NCBI GenBank assembly: GCA_934718135.1
Contig: CAKUZW010000005.1
Location: 1-64,000 of the forward strand
Direction: 5' to 3'
DNA length: 64,000 nucleotides
Source: an uncultured Candidatus Melainabacteria bacterium
GTDB lineage: Bacteria; Cyanobacteriota; Vampirovibrionia; Gastranaerophilales; Gastranaerophilaceae
Both the position numbers and the translations under genes were made by a program. This document shows, piece by piece, positions 42,875 to 51,152 of the stretch (positions within the stretch are counted from its first letter, which is position 1; the number at the start of each line of letters is the position of its first letter). Under the pieces are notes generated by a model that saw only the letters and a program-made list of their open reading frames with translations, ran no database searches and had not been told where the DNA came from.

Positions 42875-44255
42875 TTACTTGTTCCTCCATATTTTTTACT
42901 AGTGTAGCTTTTTTACCTGTTTCTTGCTCCCATCTCCACAAAATTATGTCGCAGTAATGAGGACTTATTTCAATAACTCTTGTTCTCCGTTTGCACCTAG
43001 TTGCGGCAATAAGAGTTGAACCACTTCCACCAAAACAGTCTAGGACAATATCATTAACATTAGACGTGTCAAGCAAAATATCGTACAAAAGTGATACAGG
43101 TTTTACTGTCGGATGAAGTTTTAACAACTCCAATGTATCAGGCGTATTTGCCCTTACCCCTGGATATGACCAAACATTGCATCTATTTCGCCCATGTTTA
43201 CCTAACTCAATGTTATTTATATGAGGCTGAGTACCATGTTTAAATAAACAGACCATTTCATGTGAACTTCTGTAAAGGCTTCCCATTCCACCGCCATTTG
43301 ACTTTACCCATACACAAATATTTTTTAACTCGTTATAAAGGCTTTGTCCAACATTTAAAAAAGTTTTCAAATGCCGCCAATCAATGAAATGGTAATGAAG
43401 AGATCCATCAATCGAATTTTTAATACAATTTTGTATATATGGGGTTACAAAATTCTTTTCAAATTCTTCATCTGTCATTTCTCCTGATGCCATATCAAAT
43501 TCCGGGTGTTTGGTTCTCCCAAGTCCGCATACGTGTCCTGAAATTTTGACATTGTAAGGAGGATCCGTAACTACAATATTTGCTAATTCACCCTGCATCA
43601 GTATTTTGTAAGGAGTTTCTTCTAACGAGTTTCCACAATAAAGAAAATTATCTCCAAGACGCCACAAATCGCCTTTATTTACTCTTTGAGGAATTTTATC
43701 TGCTATCCAATCACAAGATTCTTCTTTAGGAGAACTTTTCTTTGAAGTTTTAGGTTCTTCAATTTTGTAGTTGTAAATTTTGTCGACCTGCAAAGAAGTA
43801 AAACCAATATCCGTTCCAAAAATTTTGAAATCATATAAGAATTTAAATTCTGTTTGAAGTTTTGAAAAATCAAATTCGGAACTTCTAGTTAATTGGTTGT
43901 CTGCAATCCGGTATGCTCTCAAGATTTCAGGAGACAAATTTTCGATAGTAAGACAGGCTATATGACTACTTCCTAATTTTAAAAGACTTCGATACCGACC
44001 TTCCCCAGTAATGAGTTGATTTTTGCTGTTTTTCAGTACTGGAACCATTAATCCATATTTGTTTATACTGCTGGCTAAATCGTCTAAGTGTTCTTCAGAA
44101 TGCTTATTAGGATTGTTTTCAACTAGTTGAATTTCTTGTATTGGAATAATTTCAACTCGAGCAACACCCATTTCACTACTTTTGGAAGCTTCAATGTAAT
44201 TTTTAAGTACATTTTTAGCTACACTATTCAATTTTAAAATTTTTGAGTTGTTCAT
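42867..44255 (-). CDS. ParB-like domain fused to DNA methyltransferase
   Basis: This is a 462-residue fusion. The start at 44255 (MNNSKILKLNSVAKN) has GAGGAGGT four bases upstream; an earlier ATG is less likely. The N-terminal ParB/Srx-like domain spans about 35-140, with NKHSEEHLDDLASSINKYG and GEGRYRSLLKLG. The C-terminal amino-methyltransferase has the catalytic TDPPYNVKISG near 229-239 and the SAM-binding loop VLDCFGGSGSTLIAA near the end. This architecture is typical of phages and integrative elements; it modifies DNA and may protect or regulate the element. Confidence 0.88.
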   Translation of the reverse strand: MNNSKILKLNSVAKNVLKNYIEASKSSEMGVARVEIIPIQEIQLVENNPNKHSEEHLDDLASSINKYGLMVPVLKNSKNQLITGEGRYRSLLKLGSSHIACLTIENLSPEILRAYRIADNQLTRSSEFDFSKLQTEFKFLYDFKIFGTDIGFTSLQVDKIYNYKIEEPKTSKKSSPKEESCDWIADKIPQRVNKGDLWRLGDNFLYCGNSLEETPYKILMQGELANIVVTDPPYNVKISGHVCGLGRTKHPEFDMASGEMTDEEFEKNFVTPYIQNCIKNSIDGSLHYHFIDWRHLKTFLNVGQSLYNELKNICVWVKSNGGGMGSLYRSSHEMVCLFKHGTQPHINNIELGKHGRNRCNVWSYPGVRANTPDTLELLKLHPTVKPVSLLYDILLDTSNVNDIVLDCFGGSGSTLIAATRCKRRTRVIEISPHYCDIILWRWEQETGKKATLVKNMEEQVNG

Positions 44256-44326
44256 GTGAACCTCCTCTAATTTGTGAACACGCACTTCGTGTTTCTAAAT
44301 AAATATAAAGAAGCACTTTCTAAAGC

Positions 44327-44356
44327 GTAAAAATTTGTAAAAATTTGTAAAAATTA
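44327..44356. repeat. Three tandem 10-bp repeats (gtaaaaattt)
   Basis: Three direct copies of gtaaaaattt (the last one ending tta) are spaced at exactly 10 bases, one helical turn. They lie between the divergent ParB-methyltransferase and zinc-ribbon genes, upstream of the plus-strand promoter. Confidence 0.65.
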
Positions 44357-44383
44357 GTCCAGAAGTCAATTATAGATAATATC

Positions 44384-44426
44384 TTGACAAAATTATTTAT
44401 TTCACCTTTTATATAAAAAGGTGAAA
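44384..44426 (+). promoter_or_regulatory. Promoter with a 27-bp palindromic operator
   Basis: TTGACA at 44384-44389 is followed about 18 bases later by TTTATA. Overlapping the -10 box is a perfect inverted repeat, TTTCACCTTTT/AAAAGGTGAAA, at 44400-44426 around atata. A dimeric regulator bound there would shut off the zinc-ribbon gene. Confidence 0.75.
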
Positions 44427-44449
44427 AATATATAAAAGGATTAAAAAAC

Positions 44450-44989
44450 ATGCCTAAACAGATTAAACAAACACGTAGAAAAAGAAGATATAAATGTCAA
44501 AAGTGTGGAGAAATAGCAGCAGTAAAGCATGACAAAGGAAGATTTCGTTGTTTGAACTGCCATAGCATCTATGGAGAAAACTCAAGAAAAACTTGTTACA
44601 ACAAAGAAGAATATTTAGTTTTCAAAGCACTCTTACAACTTTTTGAATTTAAAAACGAAGGTAGCCGGAAAAATACTAAATACAACCTTGAAGAATTTAC
44701 CAAAATTTCGAAAGATCAAAATGTTGACCAATATAAAAAATTAGTAGAAGTAAACGTGATAAATCGTCTTGATGGAAAAGTAAGAGAAAAACTTCTAAAT
44801 ACAAATATAGAGGATTTGCTAGTTATAACAAAAGACACCAAAGGACGATTTCAAGTTTATACAAAACTATTTAAATCTAACGAAAGGTATGACTTTAAAA
44901 AAGATATTGTTCGAGTAATTAGCGGAGACAAATACCATTATATAAATTGTTCTTGGAATTTGAAAAAAGAACAAAATGGCGATTATTAA
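44450..44989 (+). CDS. Zinc-ribbon protein, unknown function
   Basis: This is a 179-residue protein with a very basic head, MPKQIKQTRRKRRYKC, and a zinc ribbon formed by CQKCG (16-20) and CLNCHS (35-40). That ribbon resembles the InsA-type ribbons that bind DNA in transposons. The remaining 130 residues are lysine-rich and not recognised. It has an aaagga ribosome-binding site. It is divergent from the methyltransferase operon and under a strong palindromic operator, so it may be a regulator of that locus. Confidence 0.6.
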   Translation: MPKQIKQTRRKRRYKCQKCGEIAAVKHDKGRFRCLNCHSIYGENSRKTCYNKEEYLVFKALLQLFEFKNEGSRKNTKYNLEEFTKISKDQNVDQYKKLVEVNVINRLDGKVREKLLNTNIEDLLVITKDTKGRFQVYTKLFKSNERYDFKKDIVRVISGDKYHYINCSWNLKKEQNGDY

Positions 44990-44996
44990 AGATAAT

Positions 44997-46112
44997 TTAT
45001 TGTTTATATTTTTGCAGACCAGTACACTGATTTTTAATTTCAGACGCAATATCTTTTGCCAATTTTTCTTTTAAACCTATATTTTTAGCAATCGACAAAA
45101 TATTATCTAAATTTGGATTTTTACCTTCTCCATCAATTGTTGTAGCATGTTCACCATTAAAAGACGAACTGTAAGTTAAATCATAAGCTGGCGACAAGTG
45201 CCACTCTTTTTTTGCTTCATTATAAATATAAGAAAAATTCTTTGAATGATCATCTCTATTATGTGCAAAAACATTGAAACACATAAGTCTATAAAGTTGC
45301 TCTATGTCTTGGTAATTTTTTGTCAATTTTAAAGTTAATTTCATAAGGATATTGTAATCAAGATTTGGCAATCTATGACTTGTTTCTAACAATCCGCTTA
45401 CTGAAACCATGTGAATTTTTCTATTATTATTTCTGTCAAATCTTTTAATTCCAAAATATCCTGAACATATTTTTGAAGAAAACAATTTTGTTTCAGCCAT
45501 GTTTATTCCACACTTTTTAGCACATAAAGAATATTGATATTCTTGCTCTCCAATATTTTTAGGATCTTGTGAAGAAGGGAATTTGATAATCCAATCTTCA
45601 CCATTAATTTGTGTAAGAATTTTTGGTCTGGCTCCTCCAGAAGAACCTCCTAGCATAAACAATTCATCTAATTCATTAGAATTGTTTGTTTCTAAAATTT
45701 TTGAACATTCTTTCGCTAATGAATCTAAATCTAAATTTTGTCCTACGATTTCAAATCGGTGTTCCGGCTTATAAGTTAGAGCCCCCATACCACTTTCCTG
45801 AACAACAGCAAGTCGATTAAGGTTATCAATTTCAAGTGGATTTATTTTATGATTCAAAAATAATCTGTCAACCAATAACCTACCCCAACCATCAGGCAAA
45901 CTATCATTGAAAACTCCAAACAGTCCGCCAAATGGCTCTTGCTTTGGTATAAACACTTTTTTTACTAATGGCAAACTATATGGAGAGATGCTAAATCCGT
46001 TATTTAGCCAATTATCATCATATTCAAATGCAATCAAATTATCATTGGTTTTAGCTAATTTCCCAACTAAAATATCATTATATAACACATTCAAATATCT
46101 ATAATTTTCCAC
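44997..46112 (-). CDS. hipA: HipA-family serine/threonine kinase toxin
   Basis: HipA kinases phosphorylate glutamyl-tRNA synthetase or similar targets and induce persistence. The 371 residues contain the N-subdomain 1, the P-loop-like GGSSGGARPKIL near 155-166, the catalytic HNRDDHSKNFSYI near 284-296, and the metal-binding SPAYDLTYS near 308-316. It follows hipB by four bases. The length is a little shorter than E. coli HipA (440). Confidence 0.9.
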   Translation of the reverse strand: MENYRYLNVLYNDILVGKLAKTNDNLIAFEYDDNWLNNGFSISPYSLPLVKKVFIPKQEPFGGLFGVFNDSLPDGWGRLLVDRLFLNHKINPLEIDNLNRLAVVQESGMGALTYKPEHRFEIVGQNLDLDSLAKECSKILETNNSNELDELFMLGGSSGGARPKILTQINGEDWIIKFPSSQDPKNIGEQEYQYSLCAKKCGINMAETKLFSSKICSGYFGIKRFDRNNNRKIHMVSVSGLLETSHRLPNLDYNILMKLTLKLTKNYQDIEQLYRLMCFNVFAHNRDDHSKNFSYIYNEAKKEWHLSPAYDLTYSSSFNGEHATTIDGEGKNPNLDNILSIAKNIGLKEKLAKDIASEIKNQCTGLQKYKQ

Positions 46113-46116
46113 TTCT

Positions 46117-46398
46117 TTAGTCTCCAGTTATTATTTCGTCAATAGAATTGTATGTAGTTTGAGTAAATAAACTATCAAAATCATTATCTAAATCAAGTGC
46201 AATTGCAATTTTAATAAGCGAAGCAAGAGATATTTCTGCTTTTGATTCAAATCGCTTAATAGAGCCAAGACTTACACCTGATTTTTGGGAAAGTTGTATT
46301 TGTGAGATTTTGAGTTTTTTTCTGCGGTGTTGGATTCTATCAACCAAATTTTGTGCTATTTCTTTTGGTGTTTTTTGATTAAATGAAAAATTGTTCAT
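46117..46398 (-). CDS. hipB: HipB-family antitoxin (XRE HTH)
   Basis: This is a 93-residue Cro/C1-type DNA-binding protein with the HTH in LKISQIQLSQKSGVSLGSIKRFESKAEIS near 33-61. It precedes hipA by four bases and should neutralise it and repress the operon. The upstream region holds several catttg words, including the inverted pair gtcattt (46491) and aaatgac (46517), which could be operator halves shared with the divergent AAA+ gene. Confidence 0.87.
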   Translation of the reverse strand: MNNFSFNQKTPKEIAQNLVDRIQHRRKKLKISQIQLSQKSGVSLGSIKRFESKAEISLASLIKIAIALDLDNDFDSLFTQTTYNSIDEIITGD

Positions 46399-46563
46399 AG
46401 TTAATATATTATACTATATTTAGGCAAATGTCAAATATTAGATATTATATTATCTATAATATATCAAATGCCTTTATTGTTTACATTTGTGTCATTTGCT
46501 TGATTTATCTGTCCGTAAATGACATAGTTCTTTCTTATAATACATGTAAGAAAGGATTTACAA

Positions 46564-48624
46564 ATGAGCGAATATTATTTAGACTGGACACTAAACAGAA
46601 GCCCCAAAAGGAATAAATATGATGAATTAAAAGATATATCTTCTTTTGAAAAATATATGTTATGTAATTATTTATTAAATTTAATGGAAGGTATAGATAT
46701 AAATGAGTATAACTTCAAGAATTTTTTTGAAGATTTAAACTTCGTTTTTAAATTTAAAACTAAAATAACAGTAAAAAGACCCGATAACCTCTCACAAAGA
46801 GAAATTTCTCTCACAAAAAATAAAATTAAAAAAGAATTAATTTCATATCTTCAAGAGGTCAAGATTCCTAATTCTACAATTAAAACTAAAATGAATTTGA
46901 TAGCAGATTTGTATAATTTGAATAAACCCGAGTACAATTTCCTTCTCTATTATATACTAAAAGAAATTAACCCACTAATACAACTAATTGGAACCTTTAG
47001 TTTAAAGCAGTTTGAAGATTTTGAAACATTTGGAATATATGTATTAAAACTAAAAAAATGGAATGTTGCAAAAATTAAAAACCAAATGATTAAAAAAGGT
47101 ATTTTTACAAAACATGGATTTAACGATGCTAAATTAGCACTAAACAGTAAAATTTTACAAATTTTTTCTGACACTGATATTAAAACCAAAACTCAAATAA
47201 AAAACATATTACTGGGTAAAAATCAAAAATCGGAACTTAAATGGAACGATTTTAAACATATAACCAAAGAACGAGATATAACAAAAAATATTCTAACATC
47301 TGCAATTGAAAACAATACAAAAGGTGTAAATATTTTGCTCTATGGTTCAGTTGGAACAGGGAAAACTCAATTTGCCAAGCTTATAGCTAACAAAGCAAAA
47401 ATCGATATGTACTCAACCTCAGCACAATTCATGGACAAAGAAGCTACAAGAAAAGATAGGTTAAGCGATTTAGCCTCAAAACAAGTAATCTTATCTAAAG
47501 TTGGGAAATCTTGCATACTCTTTGACGAAGCAGAAGATGTTATGAATAGAGGTTTTACTGAATTTGGCAGTGCTTCAAAAGCATATTTGAATAACCTTAT
47601 TGAAGAAACTCCAATTCCAATTTTCTGGACAACCAATAATATATACAATGTTGATCCGGCATTTTTACGAAGAATGACTTATACAATCGAATTTAAAAAA
47701 TTAACAGATGATATTCGTTTGAACATCTGGAAAAGAGTAATTCGAAAAAATAAATTTGAAATAGACAAAGACAAACTGATAGACCTAAACAAAAATTATG
47801 ATATTCCCCCTGCATTGATTACAAATGCAGTAAAAACAACAAAATTAGTTGAGGGGAATCAAGATGATTTTGAAGGATTCGTTGAAAACCTTGCGAAAGT
47901 AGTATCTAAAAAGAAAAATGTAAAGAATAAAAAAGGATTTGAAATGCAAGAATACAATGATAATCTTGTCAATTCAGATTTAGATATAAAAGACTTGACA
48001 GCTAAAATAAAAACTTGCGGGAAACTAAATTTTTCACTTTGTCTTTATGGTGAACCTGGAACAGGAAAAAGTTTATATGCAAGATATTTAGCAAAAGAAT
48101 TAGGACTTGAAGTAATAATTAAACGGGCAAGTGATTTGATTTCACCATACGTTGGAGAAACAGAGCAAAATATAGCAGAAGCTTTTTCAGAAGCAAAATC
48201 TAAAAAGGCGATGTTAATTTTTGATGAAGCTGATACATTTTTGCAAAATAGAAACAATGCAACTCGAAGATGGGAAATCTCACAAGTTAACGAAATGTTG
48301 ACTTGGATGGAAGTCCACGAATACCCATTTATTTGCACAACCAATTTAATGAATACACTTGATGAAGCCAGTTTAAGACGATTTACATTCAAAATTAAAT
48401 TTGACTTTTTATCTAAAGAACAAGTAAATTCAGCATTTAACCATTTCTTTGGCATAAAAAATCCAAATATTTATATAAAAGGGCTAACGGCAGGAGATTT
48501 CGCCACAGTGAAAAAGAAAGCTGATTTCTTGGGGATAACAGATTTAGGCGAACTTTCCAAAATGCTTGAAGCCGAAGTTAAAGTCAAAAGGTCTAAAGAT
48601 CTACAAAACGCTGTGGGATTTTAA
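46564..48624 (+). CDS. Tandem AAA+ ATPase
   Basis: This is a 686-residue protein with two AAA+ modules. Residues 1-235 are helical and unrecognised. Module 1 has Walker A GSVGTGKTQ (261-269), Walker B CILFDEAED (317-325), TTN sensor (356-358) and FLRR arginines (367-370). Module 2 has GEPGTGKSL (496-504), a pore-loop-like YVGETEQNI, LIFDEADTF (551-559), TTN (592-594) and SLRRF. Both active sites look intact, as in Cdc48/ClpA-type unfoldases. It is divergent from hipBA, with TATAAT at 46536-46541. No protease partner is adjacent; the target is unknown. Confidence 0.8.
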   Translation: MSEYYLDWTLNRSPKRNKYDELKDISSFEKYMLCNYLLNLMEGIDINEYNFKNFFEDLNFVFKFKTKITVKRPDNLSQREISLTKNKIKKELISYLQEVKIPNSTIKTKMNLIADLYNLNKPEYNFLLYYILKEINPLIQLIGTFSLKQFEDFETFGIYVLKLKKWNVAKIKNQMIKKGIFTKHGFNDAKLALNSKILQIFSDTDIKTKTQIKNILLGKNQKSELKWNDFKHITKERDITKNILTSAIENNTKGVNILLYGSVGTGKTQFAKLIANKAKIDMYSTSAQFMDKEATRKDRLSDLASKQVILSKVGKSCILFDEAEDVMNRGFTEFGSASKAYLNNLIEETPIPIFWTTNNIYNVDPAFLRRMTYTIEFKKLTDDIRLNIWKRVIRKNKFEIDKDKLIDLNKNYDIPPALITNAVKTTKLVEGNQDDFEGFVENLAKVVSKKKNVKNKKGFEMQEYNDNLVNSDLDIKDLTAKIKTCGKLNFSLCLYGEPGTGKSLYARYLAKELGLEVIIKRASDLISPYVGETEQNIAEAFSEAKSKKAMLIFDEADTFLQNRNNATRRWEISQVNEMLTWMEVHEYPFICTTNLMNTLDEASLRRFTFKIKFDFLSKEQVNSAFNHFFGIKNPNIYIKGLTAGDFATVKKKADFLGITDLGELSKMLEAEVKVKRSKDLQNAVGF

Positions 48625-48717
48625 TTATTTTTGATTTCTAATAATAAATTTTGAATTTTTTCTCCGCACCATCTAAAGCTGTGCCAGTCTGCGTTTTGAT
48701 AGATATATTTCAGGTTT
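48621..48717 (-). pseudogene. Remnant of a Fic-family DUF4172 N-terminus
   Basis: On the minus strand about 30 codons read LKYIYQNADWHSFRWCGEKI and then NLLLEIKNN before a stop. This closely recalls the YIWQxxDWPxFxWDxExLLPLLAE start of Fic proteins with the DUF4172 domain. The initiator appears as CTG after a GGAG site, and the Fic catalytic domain is absent. It overlaps the end of the AAA+ gene by four bases. Confidence 0.6.
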
Positions 48718-48722
48718 TCTCC

Positions 48723-48766
48723 GAATATTATACGAATATTATACGGATATTATACGGATATTATAC
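48723..48766. repeat. Four tandem 11-bp repeats (g[ag]atattatac)
   Basis: Four perfect-length units read gaatattatac twice and then ggatattatac twice. They are flanked on both sides by ttttctccg words at about 48715 and 48774. The array lies just upstream of the Fic remnant and is probably its old operator or promoter region. Confidence 0.75.
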
Positions 48767-48820
48767 CATATTTTCTCCGAACATTGCAAATTAAATTAAA
48801 AATATTATATAAATTGCACT

Positions 48821-48849
48821 CACGCCACGTCTGAAATAGACGTGGCGTG
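48821..48849 (-). terminator. Terminator after the first DUF1643 gene
   Basis: CACGCCACGTCT and AGACGTGGCGTG form a perfect 12-bp stem around gaaat, eight bases past the minus-strand stop. Confidence 0.7.
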
Positions 48850-48857
48850 AATAAATA

Positions 48858-49526
48858 TTAATACTTTGCTAATTCTGCTGAATGCTCAAACCCATTAAAA
48901 ACTGCCCAAGATGTTGGTGCTGGGTGCCTATCAAGATTTTGAATTTCTTTAATTACCTCTTCTTTTACTATGATTTTATACTTATTAAAATCCTCTAGTA
49001 ATTTTTCTACGGCTTCAACTTGAGTTTTGTATTCCTTTTCTTTACCATAACCCCAAGCGACAACAATATCTGAACCTCTGCGATTACCTAAAAAGGCTTT
49101 AATGAAATTCAAGTTTCCTTCATTATCGTCTTTTGCAATTTCTTTAACATTTGGATTTCTTTGAGAATAAATATTTATAATCTCCATACTTCCGTATGTA
49201 TTTTCAACCAAAGTTCGGCAATTTCTAATCGTAGGATCATCACAATCAGGACAAGCAGAGCTTGGATTGAACATTACAAATATAACATTTTTAGTATTAT
49301 CTTTTGCTAATTGTTCATAATAGTAGTATCTATGTTTTCGTTGACATTGTTTCAGCTTGTCTAACGCAGGTTCATATTCCTCTTTAGAGAAAATCATAAA
49401 ACCATAATTACTTTCTTTAAAATTCAAAGGTGCATAAATAATATCATCTTCAAATTTTACTTCATGTAATTCATCAGAATTTCTAAATTTTCCAATATTT
49501 TCAAGTACCTTTTTTACATTTTGCAT
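48858..49526 (-). CDS. DUF1643 family protein, copy 1
   Basis: This is a 222-residue protein of the DUF1643 family. Family marks are FVMFNPSSACPDCDDPTIRNCRTLVENTYGSMEIINIYSQR-like segments (FNPSSAxxxxDDPTIRNC, then INIYSQRN) and VVAWGYGKEKEY near 157-168. The family is uncharacterised, common on mobile DNA and phages; a uracil-glycosylase-like fold has been suggested by its NPS/AWG motifs, which is an inference. A related gene lies just upstream on the same strand. Confidence 0.8.
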   Translation of the reverse strand: MQNVKKVLENIGKFRNSDELHEVKFEDDIIYAPLNFKESNYGFMIFSKEEYEPALDKLKQCQRKHRYYYYEQLAKDNTKNVIFVMFNPSSACPDCDDPTIRNCRTLVENTYGSMEIINIYSQRNPNVKEIAKDDNEGNLNFIKAFLGNRRGSDIVVAWGYGKEKEYKTQVEAVEKLLEDFNKYKIIVKEEVIKEIQNLDRHPAPTSWAVFNGFEHSAELAKY

Positions 49527-49642
49527 ATAATATCTCCTTTCGCAAATATATTATTGATTATTTTAACGACCAATTCGGGCGTACTAGTTCCATTCATCGC
49601 TCTTGCTATAAAAGAATTCAAGTACTTAGACACAAAAATTAA

Positions 49643-50509
49643 CTACTCAACTTGCTTAAAAACATCTTTTAGCAGACCATTCATATAATCAACGTAGTAT
49701 TGGCTTATAGATGGAGAGCTTGTAAGCCACTGTTTTAAATTTCTTACGTCATCAAGCCTTTCTTTGTCATAAGCGGATAAACCAGACTTCTTAATCCAAT
49801 TATTAATTTTTATATAAGGTAATGGGCATCTAAACTTATTAAAATTGTTATATGCTAATGAACTAAAATGTTTTGGGTAACCATTTTTAGTTAATCCATA
49901 ACAATAGAATTTTATATCCAAGTCTGCAAATAATTCTCTAGCAAGTTCATTATCTTTTTTATCACCACCCCAGGCAGCAATGACAATGTGATTTTTGTCG
50001 CTTTCCCTGAGATAATCTTTAACAAATTTTTGATACTTTTCTGTTTCAATTTTTGTTAGCTCTAAAAATTCATTGAGTTTTTCAGATTTTGGCATTCTAA
50101 TAGGATAAAGATTTATAATATCAAATGAACCGAATTCATTGTGAATATTCGGTAAATGTTTTAAAATAGCATCTTTTTCATTATCCAAATAATTTTCGAT
50201 ATTTTTAATTGTATTATCAGATTCTACTGAATCCGCAAAAGCTGGATTCATCATAACTATTGTTGCATGTAGTAGGCTATCGTTTTTAAATTTTTCATAA
50301 TAGTAATAACGATAAATATTTCTTTCTGTTTTATTTTTTATCTCTTTACATTCATTCTCATATTTATGTTTTAACTCACTATTTGAAGTATTATCAATAG
50401 TTTCATCAGAATATACAAGAAACCCGTTTCCATTTTTCAAATCCATGGGTTTTGAAAGTTTGAACATATTTAGTAGATTTTCGATTTTTTCTTTTTGTTT
50501 TGAATACAT
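49643..50509 (-). CDS. DUF1643 family protein, copy 2 (diverged)
   Basis: This is a 288-residue paralogue of the downstream gene. It shows IVMMNPAFADSVESDNTIKN near 99-118, FDIINLYPIRMPK near 140-152, and IAAWGGDKKDNE near 184-195. A longer C-terminal part carries a tryptophan-lysine segment and the end SPSISQYYVDYMNGLL. Both copies share YYYYEKF-type upstream sequence, so they arose by duplication and diverged strongly. The gap between them is 116 bases. Their function is unknown. Confidence 0.7.
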   Translation of the reverse strand: MYSKQKEKIENLLNMFKLSKPMDLKNGNGFLVYSDETIDNTSNSELKHKYENECKEIKNKTERNIYRYYYYEKFKNDSLLHATIVMMNPAFADSVESDNTIKNIENYLDNEKDAILKHLPNIHNEFGSFDIINLYPIRMPKSEKLNEFLELTKIETEKYQKFVKDYLRESDKNHIVIAAWGGDKKDNELARELFADLDIKFYCYGLTKNGYPKHFSSLAYNNFNKFRCPLPYIKINNWIKKSGLSAYDKERLDDVRNLKQWLTSSPSISQYYVDYMNGLLKDVFKQVE

Positions 50510-50576
50510 ATTAAAATCCTTTCTTTTACCTATTCTAACTTCAAACTATGTCAGAAATGGGTGTTAATCTCCTTTG

Positions 50577-50656
50577 TACTGAAGTTTTGCTCAGAAGTAC
50601 AGAATAATCAAATCATAATACATTTCATACTGAATTAACACATTTAAGTTCAGTAT
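50577..50656. promoter_or_regulatory. Operator candidates upstream of the 50726 regulator
   Basis: TACTGAA occurs at 50577, and an inverted pair ATACTGAA (50627-50634) / TTCAGTAT (50649-50656) follows. Repeated half-sites next to an XRE regulator are the usual form of its own operators. Confidence 0.5.
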
Positions 50657-50725
50657 CTTTCTATGTCGATTTTGAAACTTTATTTGTACGATTATATAAA
50701 ATCAAATTGTAAGTAAGGTGATTAT

Positions 50726-51040
50726 ATGGATAAGAAAAAGCTTTTAGGACGTAGGATTAAAGAACTTATTAAAAAGAAAAATATTAGCCAAGAAAAATTA
50801 GCAGAGTTAATTGGTATAGAACCAACAGCATTAAGCAATATCGTCACAGGACGAAATTATCCATTAATGTCAACACTAGAAAAACTATTACAAGTACTTG
50901 AGGTTGATTTTTCAGAAGTTTTTAATTTTGAACATCATAATGATAATAAAAACTTACAAGCTGAAATTGAACAAATTTTGAATAATAACCCTGAGAGAAT
51001 GAAAGATTTTTATAAAATAGCAAAAGCTCTTGTTGATTAG
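50726..51040 (+). CDS. XRE-family HTH regulator
   Basis: This is a 104-residue regulator with the Cro/C1 HTH in ISQEKLAELIGIEPTALSNIVTG near 20-42 and a helical C-terminal part (AEIEQILNNNPERMKDFYKI) for dimerisation. It has an aaggtg ribosome-binding site. It precedes the Abi-like gene by 112 bases and may control it. Confidence 0.85.
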   Translation: MDKKKLLGRRIKELIKKKNISQEKLAELIGIEPTALSNIVTGRNYPLMSTLEKLLQVLEVDFSEVFNFEHHNDNKNLQAEIEQILNNNPERMKDFYKIAKALVD

Positions 51041-51140
51041 GGCTAAAAATTTAGGAAATATACTTGCAAAACTTTGTATAAATAACATAAATAGGGCTTT
51101 ATTTCTAACAATTAAGAATTCCGGATTAGTCTATTTGTAG

Positions 51141-51146
51141 TATAAT
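51141..51146 (+). promoter_or_regulatory. -10 box of the Abi gene (leaderless)
   Basis: TATAAT at 51141-51146 places the start point at 51153, the A of the ATG. No -35 consensus and no ribosome-binding site are seen, so the message is probably leaderless and weak. Confidence 0.55.
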
Positions 51147-51152
51147 TTACGC

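Noticed and set aside
48723..48766. Tandem 11-bp array considered as a CRISPR-like array
   Set aside because: Units are directly adjacent with no spacers and no cas genes are present.
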